A stretch of 44,055 nt of DNA from Puniceicoccales bacterium. Lineage in GTDB: Bacteria; Verrucomicrobiota; Verrucomicrobiia; Opitutales; UBA953. The notes below the pieces were generated by a model that saw only the letters and a list, made by a program, of their open reading frames with translations, was not told the origin of the DNA and ran no database searches. The DNA is taken from NCBI GenBank assembly GCA_031273045.1, contig JAISSQ010000244.1:1-44055 (forward strand). Reading direction: 5' to 3'. Shown here in pieces: positions 19,601-27,336 of the stretch. A program made the translations under genes and the position numbers. Within the stretch, counting starts at the first letter, position 1, and each line of letters opens with the position of its first letter.

Positions 19601-22600
19601 ATGAGGGTGCCGGCAAGGATGCGCGTGGCACCGGTGTAGTTGCTGGCGGCACCGCCGAGGGTGAACTCGCCAAGACCGGTCTTCACGATGGAGATGTTCG
19701 CGTCGTAGGCGCCAGTATCTATCGGGTTGATGATGTTGTAGCCCTCCGTGACGGCGACGCCGGAGGTATTGGTGTCCCGCAGGTCGCGCGCCTCATCGTA
19801 GATTTCCTCGTTCACGCCGAGGAAGGCGGTGCCGAAATTGGTGAGGCGGCCGATGGTTCCGCTGAAGATGTTGTAGTTTTCCTTTCCTTCCGGCCAATCG
19901 GGGATGGTGGTTGTCGCGGGGTCGCTGTCGTAGAGCGCGATGTCGAGGTAGAGGGTGCCGGTGATGGAGTTTTCCGTGCCGGCGATGTCGCTCATGTCGG
20001 CGTGATACGTCGTGTGGGCGTGCGCGATGTGGCTGTAGGAGTCGCCGGAGAGGAAGTGCAGGGTCTGGCGGGTGCCGTCCACGAGGGTCAGCGCGCCGGC
20101 GGAGAGGGTCAGCGCGGTGGATTGCGCGCCGCGCGTGGCAAGTTGCTCGGCGGAGAGCGGGGTGCTGGCGTAGTGCTGCAACGGCTTCGCCTGCGGGATG
20201 ATGTTCGTGACCGCGACGGCGTCCTTCGCGCGCAAAATCAGGTTGCCGTATTGGCGGACGCGGATGCCGCCGGGGACGTCGAGGGTCTTCACGCCGTTCT
20301 GACCGGCGGTGTCTTGGTCGTTGGCGTGGATATAGACGAACGCGCCGTCAATGATGAGTTGCCCGGAACCGTCGGTGTAAGTGCCGTCCGAGTTCTTCTG
20401 GCTGGCGGAGAGTTGGATGACCGGCGCCGCGCCGCGAAACACGAAGAGCGAGGAGGGGGCGTTGCCGTTGCCGAAGGACTCGGAGGTGTCCACGAAGGCG
20501 TCGTCCGGCAGGTTGTTTCTCGGCACCGTGTCCACGCGCCGGATGGTGAGGTCGCCAAGACCGGTGACGCGCACGATTTCCATGTTCGCGTAGGCACCGA
20601 TGGTCGCCGAGCCGAGGAGGCGGACATCGCTCACTCGAGGCAGATTCTCGGCGAGGTAAATGTCGGCACCGTCCTCCACCAAATACTCCAAATCAAGGAG
20701 ACCGAGGACGGTGAAGTCGTTGAGGTAGCCGGCACCGAGCAGGTTGGAGAGCGCGCCCGCCTTCTCCGTGCGCTCGCGGACGCGCGACCCGGCATTATTC
20801 ATGCCATAAACGTCAATGCTCACGCCGTCGCCTTTGATTTCGATGGGGGCCGTGATGTCGTTATTGCGGATGTCGAAGGTGCTGCCGGCGGCGGTGGAAG
20901 TGCCGGAGGAAGAGGGGCGGACGGTGATTCGGCTGGTGCTGCCGACGGGGTTTGTCGAATTGCCAAGCAGCGAGACGCGCCCTTGCTCGACAAGCAACTG
21001 CCCGTCGAAATTCGAGCCGTCTTCGAGTTCGAGGTAGAACGCGCCGGTGCCGGTCTTGAGGACGCCTATTTTCGCGCCGTTGGTGTTGGACAGCGTGCCG
21101 TAAAAGTAGAAATTCCGCGTCCCCTCGCCGAGGGTCAGCCAACTGGATGTCTCCGCCGCCGGCTCGTCGCCGCCACCGCCGGCACTGATGTTGTCATAGA
21201 CGGTGCCGCCGCCGATGAGCGCGTTCATCGAAACGCTCGTGCCGTTGATGTTCAGTTCGGCACCCGTCGCGACGGAAACATAGGAGGACGCCTTGCTCGT
21301 GCCGTGCGGAATGGCCTCCGTGTTGTCCACGACCACGCGCCCTTGGCTGATGAGAAGCGGACCGTTGAAGGAGTTCGCGCCGGCGAGGACGAGCACGCCG
21401 TAGCCGGTCTTGGTGACGCCGGCGGTCGAAGAGGTCGAGGGGGTGATGGAGCCGTTGATGATGAACGCCATCGTGTCGGTCTCACCGTTCCAGATTGAGG
21501 CGCCGCCCATCCGGTCCTCGGGAATGGCGTTCAGCGTCGGCGAGACGCGCAGCGTCAGCGAGACGTTTCCAAGCAGGATGCCGCGATTGGCGTGCAGCGA
21601 GACGTGCGTGTCCTGATACGTGATGCCGTTGAACTTCACGTTCGACAGGACGGGCGCAGAGGAGGAGCCGGTGCTGGACGTGGGGGTGTTGACGTAGATG
21701 TTGTCCGCATCCACTTCCGACGGCTCGGCACCGAGCGACCGGTCACCGGCAATGCCGAGGAAGCCGGATTCGAGGCGCGTGCCGCCGCTGAACGTGTTGT
21801 TCGCCTCATTCAGGAACCATGCGCCGGTGCCGGTGGACGCGCCGTTGACGGTGCCGGGGAAGAGCGTGTTGTTGTCCAATGTCGCGCTCTTGATGAGGGT
21901 CAGCACCCCGTTTTCGGGGTCATTCAGGGTGAGCGAGAGAATGCCGCCTTCGATGTTGCCGGACTGGAACGTCGCATAACCGACACTGCCGGCGTTCTGA
22001 CCGGCGGCACCATAAAGGTAAATCTCACGGTTGCCGCTGCCGGCGAACTCAACAGCGCGGTCCTTGTTCGAGAACCACACACGACCGTCCGCGATTTCCA
22101 GATAGTATTTCTGCACACCGGCGGCGTCGCCCGACGAACCGGGCAAGCCGAGCGTGAAGTTGCGGTTCGTCATGATGTTCACCGACGGCACCGACGCCAC
22201 CGGCGTGTCGAGCGGTGTGCCGGTGGTGAAATCCTGCGCGCTCTGGCGGATGCGCAGGCGCGTGCCGCTCGCCAGAACAAGCCAGTCCGAGGGAGCGGTG
22301 GCGGCGGCGGCGTTGATTTCCGCCTGCGTCGCGGTGTCGGCAAGCAGGGCGACACCACCGGTGCCGAGTGCCGAGGGCTGCCCGAAATTCGTCAGCAACG
22401 GGCGGATGCGCACTTCGGCTCCGGGATCGTTCCAGTCCGCGGGAACGGGGCTGCCCTCGGCGTCCAGCGCGCCAATCCATTCGCCCGGAACGCCGCCGTC
22501 GTCGAGGTCGAGTGTGTTTTTCTCAACGATTGTTTTGCCGGTGAAGGTGTGCGCGCCGGAGATTTGCAGAATGCCGGAGTCGGTTTTGCGAATGCCGGCG

Positions 22601-25600
22601 ACACCGGCGATGCGCCCGTTGTAGTAATTCTGGCTGTAACGGTAGTCAAAGACGCCGTCGGGCTCGTTCTCCCCCACATCCGCCGTGCCGTCGGTGTATT
22701 CGATGGTGAGATTGAGTTTTGACGGCGTGATTTGCGTGACGCCTTCGGAGCCGGTGATGGTGATTTGGCGCGGCTTGACCTCGCCGCTGACGTTGGCGAC
22801 CACCGAGGAACCGTTGGTCTGGAAAATCACCGAGTCGTAGTTGTAGAAGCCGTCGTAAATGGGGGTGCCGGTGACGGAATTCAGCCCCGCCGTGTTGTCC
22901 TGCCAGAAGAGGTCGCCGTCGGTTTCCTCAACGCGCCAGAGTTGCGGCGTCTCGTTGCGCCAGACGAGTTCGTGGTTGCCGGGACCGTTCACCGCAAGGG
23001 AGACGGTTTTCTGCGCGGCACTGTAGGCGAGCGAAAGCGAGGTGATGCCGCGCGGGGTCTCCTCCGACGAAAGGGTCTGACTCTCGTAACCGGCAACGGT
23101 GGTGACGACGCCGGTCAGGGTGTCGGTGTAGGAGAACGTGAGCCGCTGCAGCACGGTGTTGGTGGAGCCGGCGGTGGCGGCGTCGTCGAGCGTCGAAGTG
23201 CTCCAAGTCAGCACGGGGAACGAGACGGTGCCGCCAACCTCCGCCGCGCCGGGGACGCCGCTGGGGAAGGCAAAGTCGAGGTTCAGCGCGCCGGCGGCGT
23301 CGGGCACGACGAGGTTGCGCACGAGCAGGTAGCCGTGGCGGGCGAGGCGGACGTCGTTGTCGTCAACCTCCACCGCCGGCGCGTTCACAGCGAAGCGCAA
23401 CGAGCCGCCGGGGACCGCCACCGCGCCGTCGGTCACGAGCGTCTCGCCGGCACCGCGAATGGTCAGCGTGCCGTCAATGGCGAGTCCGTAGCGCGAGGAC
23501 GAGGTGGTGTCGCCGACGGCGAGCAGGTGGTTGTTCGACAGGGCGATGTCGCCGTAAATGGTCGGTTCATCGAGGGAGACGGTTCCGCCGTCCGCGAGCA
23601 GGACTCCGGCGCGCGAGACGTAGTCCTCGTTGTTGCGACCGGTGAGGGCGGGCGAATTGTCCACGCGCAGTTCGAGCGTGTGCGTCGCGTCCTCGGCGTA
23701 GCGCAGGTCGAGTTGTCCGCCCGACTCGATGACGAGCGAGGAGGTCTGCGGGCGGATGAAGCCGCGCAACGGGGTGTAGGTGGTCGTGACGCCGGCAGCG
23801 TCAGTGCCGCTGATGGCGTCCGAGACGTTCAAGATGCTCGTTTGGGTCGTCACGGTGACCGCGCCGGGGTCTTCCTCCGTCCCTGCCGGTGTCCTGACTT
23901 CGACCTGATAGAGGGCGGTCTCCGGCGTGAGCGCGACGTAGCCGGTCTGCGGGTTCGCCCCGGTGATTTCCGAAGGCAGAATCAGCGGCGCGCCAAAAAT
24001 CAGCGTGCCCAGCGCGACGGTGGTGCGTCCGGTGTAGGACGCCGAGGCGAGCGCGAACTGCCCCAGTCCCTGCTTGGTGAAATTGCCCGCGCCGAAAACG
24101 TCCTGCCGGAAGTATTCGACGACGTTCATGTAGGCGGGCAGCGGCGGGTCGGCGAGCGACGCGATGGACGCGGGCTCGGTGCCCCATTTCGCGAAGAAGT
24201 CCTCGCGGTGGATTTCGAGCGTGGCGTTCGCGCGCACCTCGAACGATTTCAGGTTGTCGCCAAGGTCAACGCCGTCGGTGAGTTTGAGCGTGCCGGACTG
24301 GACGACGGTGCCGCCTTTGTAGTCGAGATTGCCGCCGAGGGTGAGCACGCCGTCGCCGGTTTTGACGAGGTTGAGCAGGCCGTCAATGCGCCCGCTGTAT
24401 TCGCTGTTCACGCCGGCGTAGGAGCCGTCGGAAAGCAGACGCGAACTGTTGATGGTGAGGGTGACGAGGGCGTCCTGCAGGAGCGGGTCGGTGGTCTCGT
24501 AGTAGATGCGCCCGCTGCCGTTGCCGGAGAGCGGTCCGATGGCTTCGGAGTGGCCGTTCATGTTGAGGACGCCGCCATCGAGCGTCACCGGCGCGGTGTC
24601 GTAAATCTGGTCCTCGCCGCTGCCGGCGAGGATGACCGTGCTCGGACCGGAGGTGTCCGCGACGACGGTCAGTCCACCGGCACCGACGGCGTAGGTGTCC
24701 GTCTTGTTGAGCAGGACGGTGTTGCCGCCTTCGACGCGGATGCCGGCACCGAGGTTCGGCTCGGAGCCGAACAACTCCACGGTGTAGGGCGCGCTCGTCG
24801 TCTGGCGCGTGAAGCGGAGCACGCCGCCGGCACCGATGATGTCGGCGGTGCCGCCCGTCCCGTAGGCGTCACCGGCGGCGGTAACGGGCACGCCGCTGTA
24901 GAAGATGCCGTTGACGGTGCCGCTCATCGCGGTCGCCTCCGGCAGGACGAGCGAGACGACGCGCTCAATCGAGTAGGTGACGGCGGCGGTGCCGGAACCG
25001 CCCGGCGCGTTGAACGTGGCGACGCCGGAGGCGGGAACGTTGATGGTCAGACCGTGGCGCAGTTGTTCGGGGTCGCCGTCGGCGTTGGTCAGCGCGCGGT
25101 TCGCCGCCTTCTCGTTCTCGGTCAGGCCGAGGGTGTGCGAGTAGGCGTTGTAGTCGGTGCCGGTGTCGCGCGCGGGGTCGTAGGCGAGCGTGGCACCGGG
25201 GAAGAGGGAGAGGACGCGCCACTTCGCGGGGTCGCTGCCGGTGCTCGATGCGCCGAGCGAGGAGACGTTGCGCACGTCAATCTTGCCGGTGTCGGCGTTC
25301 GCGGGAGTGTTCGGATATTTGTAGGTGAGCCAGCCCTCACGCACGACGATGTCGCCGGTGAACGCGCTGTTGTCGCCGGTGAGCAGCGAGGGGTCGTCGT
25401 AGTGCCCGTCGGTCATGCCGGCGGGGTCGAGGCGTCCGGTGAGGATGAGGTTCGCGGAGCCGCGCTTGTAGAGGACGCCGTCGCCTTTGAGTGTCGCCGC
25501 GAGGGTGACGGTGCTGGTGGCGGCGCCTCGGAAAATGTCGAGCGCGGGGTGCGCGATGGCGTCGCCCAGAAGCAGGTGCCCGCTGGTTCCCGAAGAACCG

Positions 25601-26454
25601 CCGTTGCCGGTGACCGGTGCGTCGTCGCGCCACAGGGTGATGGTCTGCACGCCGGAGAGGTTGCCCTCGGTGCTGCCGGTGCCGACTTGCAGCGTCGCGC
25701 GCGGGAAAATCTCAATGCTGCCGGTGAAGCGCGAGGTGTCGCCGGTGAAAATCAGCCGGCTGAACGCGCCAATCCAGAACGTGGGCGGAGTGCCGCTCGT
25801 CGGTATCGGGTCGGCGCGAAACGCCAGACCGATGGAAAGGGTGTGGTCGCCAATGCCTTCCAACGAAACGAGCGAGCCGGAAATCGTGCCGATGTTGTTC
25901 GTGATATTGCCGCCGCCGACGCCGCTAATCGCCGTAATCCGCGCGTCCCCAAGCAGGGTCACGGTTCCGGTGACGGTGGCGTTGTTCGTGATTTGCAGCG
26001 CGCCGAAAATGCGGTCACCGGTGGCGGCGGTGCTCTCCACGTAGCCGTTGCCGAGAATGAAAAAATTGTTTCCCGCAACATCGCCGTCGCGGACAAGCGC
26101 CGTGGTTTCAGGGTTCACGCCGGCATAAACCAGCGAATCGTCCGCATAAAAATCGTAGCCCCAAATCTCGCGGTCATTGCCCCCGCTGGCAATCGTTCCG
26201 GTGACAACATGGGCTTCGGCGGGAATGGTGTGCGTGACACTCCACGGCGAGCCGTCGGAATTTGCGCCGGTAAGGGTAATCGTGTTGCCGGCGACGACGG
26301 CACCGGCGGCGCTCGGAGCAACGGGGAAAACACTGGCGGCGGCGGCACCAAGGCCGAGGGAGGCGGCGGCGGCGAGAAGGAGTTTGCGCGCGGGGCGGCG
26401 CGACGGGGTTTCCGGCTTGGCTTGGCGGGGGAAAACGAGGGAGGACTTTTTCAT
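12784..26454 (-). CDS. Giant autotransporter-associated beta-strand repeat protein (4556 aa) with C-terminal autotransporter beta-barrel
   Basis: Signal peptide (ARKLLLAAAASLGLGAAAASVFPVAPSAAGA); at least about a dozen PATR-type motifs (e.g. LTLGGNLDYKGGTVVQSGTLKL, LVLAGANSFNGPLLISQGRVVV, WILGAKNTYTGDTLLVEGTLRL, IVFDSVSEHTGGTIVEEGRLII); terminal barrel ending HRFNASFRIRF. Confidence 0.93.
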   Translation of the reverse strand: MKKSSLVFPRQAKPETPSRRPARKLLLAAAASLGLGAAAASVFPVAPSAAGAVVAGNTITLTGANSDGSPWSVTHTIPAEAHVVTGTIASGGNDREIWGYDFYADDSLVYAGVNPETTALVRDGDVAGNNFFILGNGYVESTAATGDRIFGALQITNNATVTGTVTLLGDARITAISGVGGGNITNNIGTISGSLVSLEGIGDHTLSIGLAFRADPIPTSGTPPTFWIGAFSRLIFTGDTSRFTGSIEIFPRATLQVGTGSTEGNLSGVQTITLWRDDAPVTGNGGSSGTSGHLLLGDAIAHPALDIFRGAATSTVTLAATLKGDGVLYKRGSANLILTGRLDPAGMTDGHYDDPSLLTGDNSAFTGDIVVREGWLTYKYPNTPANADTGKIDVRNVSSLGASSTGSDPAKWRVLSLFPGATLAYDPARDTGTDYNAYSHTLGLTENEKAANRALTNADGDPEQLRHGLTINVPASGVATFNAPGGSGTAAVTYSIERVVSLVLPEATAMSGTVNGIFYSGVPVTAAGDAYGTGGTADIIGAGGVLRFTRQTTSAPYTVELFGSEPNLGAGIRVEGGNTVLLNKTDTYAVGAGGLTVVADTSGPSTVILAGSGEDQIYDTAPVTLDGGVLNMNGHSEAIGPLSGNGSGRIYYETTDPLLQDALVTLTINSSRLLSDGSYAGVNSEYSGRIDGLLNLVKTGDGVLTLGGNLDYKGGTVVQSGTLKLTDGVDLGDNLKSFEVRANATLEIHREDFFAKWGTEPASIASLADPPLPAYMNVVEYFRQDVFGAGNFTKQGLGQFALASASYTGRTTVALGTLIFGAPLILPSEITGANPQTGYVALTPETALYQVEVRTPAGTEEDPGAVTVTTQTSILNVSDAISGTDAAGVTTTYTPLRGFIRPQTSSLVIESGGQLDLRYAEDATHTLELRVDNSPALTGRNNEDYVSRAGVLLADGGTVSLDEPTIYGDIALSNNHLLAVGDTTSSSRYGLAIDGTLTIRGAGETLVTDGAVAVPGGSLRFAVNAPAVEVDDNDVRLARHGYLLVRNLVVPDAAGALNLDFAFPSGVPGAAEVGGTVSFPVLTWSTSTLDDAATAGSTNTVLQRLTFSYTDTLTGVVTTVAGYESQTLSSEETPRGITSLSLAYSAAQKTVSLAVNGPGNHELVWRNETPQLWRVEETDGDLFWQDNTAGLNSVTGTPIYDGFYNYDSVIFQTNGSSVVANVSGEVKPRQITITGSEGVTQITPSKLNLTIEYTDGTADVGENEPDGVFDYRYSQNYYNGRIAGVAGIRKTDSGILQISGAHTFTGKTIVEKNTLDLDDGGVPGEWIGALDAEGSPVPADWNDPGAEVRIRPLLTNFGQPSALGTGGVALLADTATQAEINAAAATAPSDWLVLASGTRLRIRQSAQDFTTGTPLDTPVASVPSVNIMTNRNFTLGLPGSSGDAAGVQKYYLEIADGRVWFSNKDRAVEFAGSGNREIYLYGAAGQNAGSVGYATFQSGNIEGGILSLTLNDPENGVLTLIKSATLDNNTLFPGTVNGASTGTGAWFLNEANNTFSGGTRLESGFLGIAGDRSLGAEPSEVDADNIYVNTPTSSTGSSSAPVLSNVKFNGITYQDTHVSLHANRGILLGNVSLTLRVSPTLNAIPEDRMGGASIWNGETDTMAFIINGSITPSTSSTAGVTKTGYGVLVLAGANSFNGPLLISQGRVVVDNTEAIPHGTSKASSYVSVATGAELNINGTSVSMNALIGGGTVYDNISAGGGGDEPAAETSSWLTLGEGTRNFYFYGTLSNTNGAKIGVLKTGTGAFYLELEDGSNFDGQLLVEQGRVSLLGNSTNPVGSTSRITVRPSSSGTSTAAGSTFDIRNNDITAPIEIKGDGVSIDVYGMNNAGSRVRERTEKAGALSNLLGAGYLNDFTVLGLLDLEYLVEDGADIYLAENLPRVSDVRLLGSATIGAYANMEIVRVTGLGDLTIRRVDTVPRNNLPDDAFVDTSESFGNGNAPSSLFVFRGAAPVIQLSASQKNSDGTYTDGSGQLIIDGAFVYIHANDQDTAGQNGVKTLDVPGGIRVRQYGNLILRAKDAVAVTNIIPQAKPLQHYASTPLSAEQLATRGAQSTALTLSAGALTLVDGTRQTLHFLSGDSYSHIAHAHTTYHADMSDIAGTENSITGTLYLDIALYDSDPATTTIPDWPEGKENYNIFSGTIGRLTNFGTAFLGVNEEIYDEARDLRDTNTSGVAVTEGYNIINPIDTGAYDANISIVKTGLGEFTLGGAASNYTGATRILAGTLILTAPLTYTATSGVLGDPTPGNDGQASKLYISGGARLKSTYEPSGTVTVNNSVFQRLFTIGDGGAIIESSYSNPGRPVTSGGGLQFTSPAGQNFIIQIDLSSAVQTVTLELTGDRKTTSYTNSNILGFILPNPPDSTGRKRTTLKKTGTGEWILGAKNTYTGDTLLVEGTLRLAITDAIHSASKIVFGASAVDPETGRKPYGILSLGTSTGINQTLSNFEVLDTDPTTAVLNRIVNGGPLVEDPQNYSVLTFNIVRNADRSFSGSIGDPYSASKSLSQFTLAKTGGGTLTLSGRDVHTGNTLVKEGTLRLGGRVTSLLSEYIFVDPGLNAPVSEVNRPVLDVSLLRSNAGGTASPKYFTISGEDYLNRSTLVAGRTLTTGVYDALPDLIGDFQLQGGVLYIGGSQGTEPIIDSYTGEPVGNQIIVVDRAATLTIDGTLSTVASVKNAAGTEVGVPSSTILFTFASTVDPNLNSSTLTYDERQFLARDPATLTSDEIALRETLIARIPQTNDLLVVTNLSIGGELIISPVMPSSDDERAGYRLAKGTGDTPVSYPVIKYNTLYVDGFADAADAAERLAILNSFVEFRWDQSKFTDPRYTILFRDDAAGKMIYMDVYATAYGNELYWVGDPNQQWGDPASTGANFFQEVVNPDGTISRVGKTSYAPGDTAIFDDQVSDPLRRLVTIVPEGVTLGEARFDNSIGRDYTITADSGPMSGSTGYLVKSGTGVLNLLADNEYAGGTIIYDGTIYLGTDLALGLNRRRDTSSDVNVRAGRVDFYGGTLISGTPRYLDYDFNFFSGGTGTFDTSGGDMRITGLLYSTGSGDRGTLIKDGTTHNDPSLGYTDTLFLAANTRLTQEGNYATGDESDDVSRFEGTIRVDSGSVAIGATGDQIARLPALGSAAALDPTQYGAATQIAKMDDEVIVRSASAVSEDGKVWLGPVWDSAFEKLLRAKKNKNAHSENNGLPVVMSVYTDENGETVTNYKTATIGGVIIANFGSANFSLADRTTLKIDLDRNGTVGETVFDRYKAAGTLGGAVRIGSLAGGASGTAAGPNTPVVSSDVPGAIQLVVGKDGVSTTGATAAGVFYGYITDGAAGAKISLVIDDSTANIALKLGSERNAYTGGTIIRNGTLQVGSGLAEGSIGRVKAFGVYADGGGNYRGVTGVQVNAADGSIYSIDTGTDAPKPVIVAGTYENAVNPGVFDAFANPTTFTQYAVGALPNGGYDVVIEQNGTLLFNGDRVEKQIFDYKILSYGTIAKDNTNALVFTTENPEIHGTVQILNGSIRIGDGQNVLNGGNVLGDAEIRFGSDDDNGGEHNRALIFDCGDSTYTIANKISGDGELQKLDPGRLIFTGDNLSTGITNISNGVFQIWDGSEMTRTKTYSASNIVVTNSELRLVPGDAPAGTEPRDHYLDLGANVSGVGASITVNGTSPSSLAIITGDISINGTIVVNSGILQLGNGSDAKGTIAGGAQIQINNGGHFRFSKPYVAGDALGTVVSSKITADSGAFLTVERGLVTLTESNAIAGHIYVGNNTGDTSAANVAKLQIGSGGHSGAINAVEINPVEVFLFRNAELIFNRDGTGVTTGSKVTVKGQGNIVKRGPGEIVFDSVSEHTGGTIVEEGRLIIDTANLPLPLRDPATYDTNGYAYLEATGSGVLELRHGAVPVQAGVTTPAFQIGDSIRGTGIISLAPNETVLAGAYAAYEFVAGGSSSSLNVLEVQSWASLSLGAEADTLIRVKTISLARNSLLSGQGTVAGNLVVAAGASVFSNTTPVGKITVNGDITTAGDVGFKVTYSTPTHYSDSGYISDAVHYTGTVTFEPGATISLDFSELGSADTNLPATGTTFELFIDDNTADGKPSIAGNYTIGNYNELEALGIIGKFFFYKTGNGVAVIFADDLSDVPGFDLPDSLSDFTRYLNTVLKSSNPGAAAARETIYQLLGSDASTAGEAFKSTVPSMHAALPTMSISAAHDAASSLREHLEALRYERGVQNTTINWAPYIVGTGAYAKYENPGANDPAFDIDSYGALVGFDSDLGTHFTLGANVGYNNARARFHSGSNGDKATSENIRGTLYASLRASNWLFFDAQFHGGYSSYETRGHDVFGGKTAKPEGTDIGAGLYVGSVIPLPKFISFTPFAGFDYVSATVSNFSEKGSAAAMHLDEITQDSLQIRIGSGLNWLINPWSGAVLRLGCEVAYTVEMLDTDASITARFANDTSGNSFRITAPALPEHTLQAGPRVELTFGGNKSLNIGYTYETDFGSLTIHRFNASFRIRF

Positions 26455-26580
26455 GGATGGAAAAGCGAGGAGAGGAAGACGGGTGTGGAGTGCGTGGGAA
26501 AGTGGGAGATGGAAAAAACGGTGCGTCGGGAAAACGAGGGGAGGTTGGAAAATTCGGGACGGGGGGAGTTACAGAAAATG

Positions 26581-26606
26581 CCGCAACGAGGCAATTCAAG
26601 TTGCGG
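26581..26606 (-). terminator. Possible hairpin terminator downstream of rsfS
   Basis: CCGCAAC-12 nt loop-GTTGCGG; followed on the minus strand only by a weak T tract (CATTTTCTG). Confidence 0.35.
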
Positions 26607-26658
26607 GAAAAATGAGGGTTTGCGCACCGGTGGCAAGACGGCAAAGCGCGCCCGCGCA

Positions 26659-27336
26659 CTACCGGCGCGCCCACAACTGCTCCAAGCGATAGTTGCTCCG
26701 TTGCGCCGGCAGGAAGAGGTGGAAAACGACATCAAAAGCGTCCACCACGCACCAGCCGCTCTCCGTCCGCCCGTCACTGCCCAAAACCACCTCCTCCATC
26801 TCCGCGAGTTCCCGCTCCAACGCCACGCGCAACGCCCGCAAGTGCGGCTCTGAAGTGCCCGTCGCAATCACCAGAAAATCCGTCACCGGCGACTTTCCGC
26901 GAACGTCCACCACGACAACGTCCTCCGCCTTCTTCTCGTCCAGTGCCCGCAGGCACCGCGAAACCAGCGGCGGATGCGCCACCTCCGGCGAAGGGCCAAC
27001 GGAGCGCGGCGACGAAGGGGCTGCCTTCTTCGGCGAAGCGTTAACGGAGCGCAGCGGAGTTAGCGACGCCGGCACCTTCGGCTCCGCCGCCGGTGCGGAC
27101 GAGGACGAAGCGCGCTTTGCCGCGCCACGCCGCTCGATGACGCCCGTGAGCAGGGACGTCCCCGCCGCGCGCCCGCGAACCTCCGAAACCGCCCGCGCCG
27201 CAATCTCCGCAAGCGTCGGCACCGCGCCGACACCACCGGCAATGCCACCGGCAGCGGCTTTTTGGGTAGCACTTTTGGGGGCGGATTTCGCGCTCGCGCT
27301 CGTCGCGGCGCGCTTTCGGGCTGGGGGGCGGCTCAT
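26659..27336 (-). CDS. rsfS: Ribosome silencing factor RsfS with long A/S/K-rich N-terminal extension
   Basis: LDEKKAEDVVVVDVRGKSPVTDFLVIATGTSEPHLRALRVALERELAE...GWCVVDAFDVVFHLFLPAQRSNYRLEQLWA. Confidence 0.9.
   Translation of the reverse strand: MSRPPARKRAATSASAKSAPKSATQKAAAGGIAGGVGAVPTLAEIAARAVSEVRGRAAGTSLLTGVIERRGAAKRASSSSAPAAEPKVPASLTPLRSVNASPKKAAPSSPRSVGPSPEVAHPPLVSRCLRALDEKKAEDVVVVDVRGKSPVTDFLVIATGTSEPHLRALRVALERELAEMEEVVLGSDGRTESGWCVVDAFDVVFHLFLPAQRSNYRLEQLWARR

Noticed and set aside
16207-21498. 1763-aa ORF on + strand antisense to the autotransporter
   Set aside because: Same reason: mirror frame of the GC-rich coding strand, low-complexity composition, no domain
22732-26853. 1373-aa ORF on + strand antisense to the autotransporter and rsfS
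   Set aside because: Spans across the opposite genes and intergenic region, no domain, biased composition
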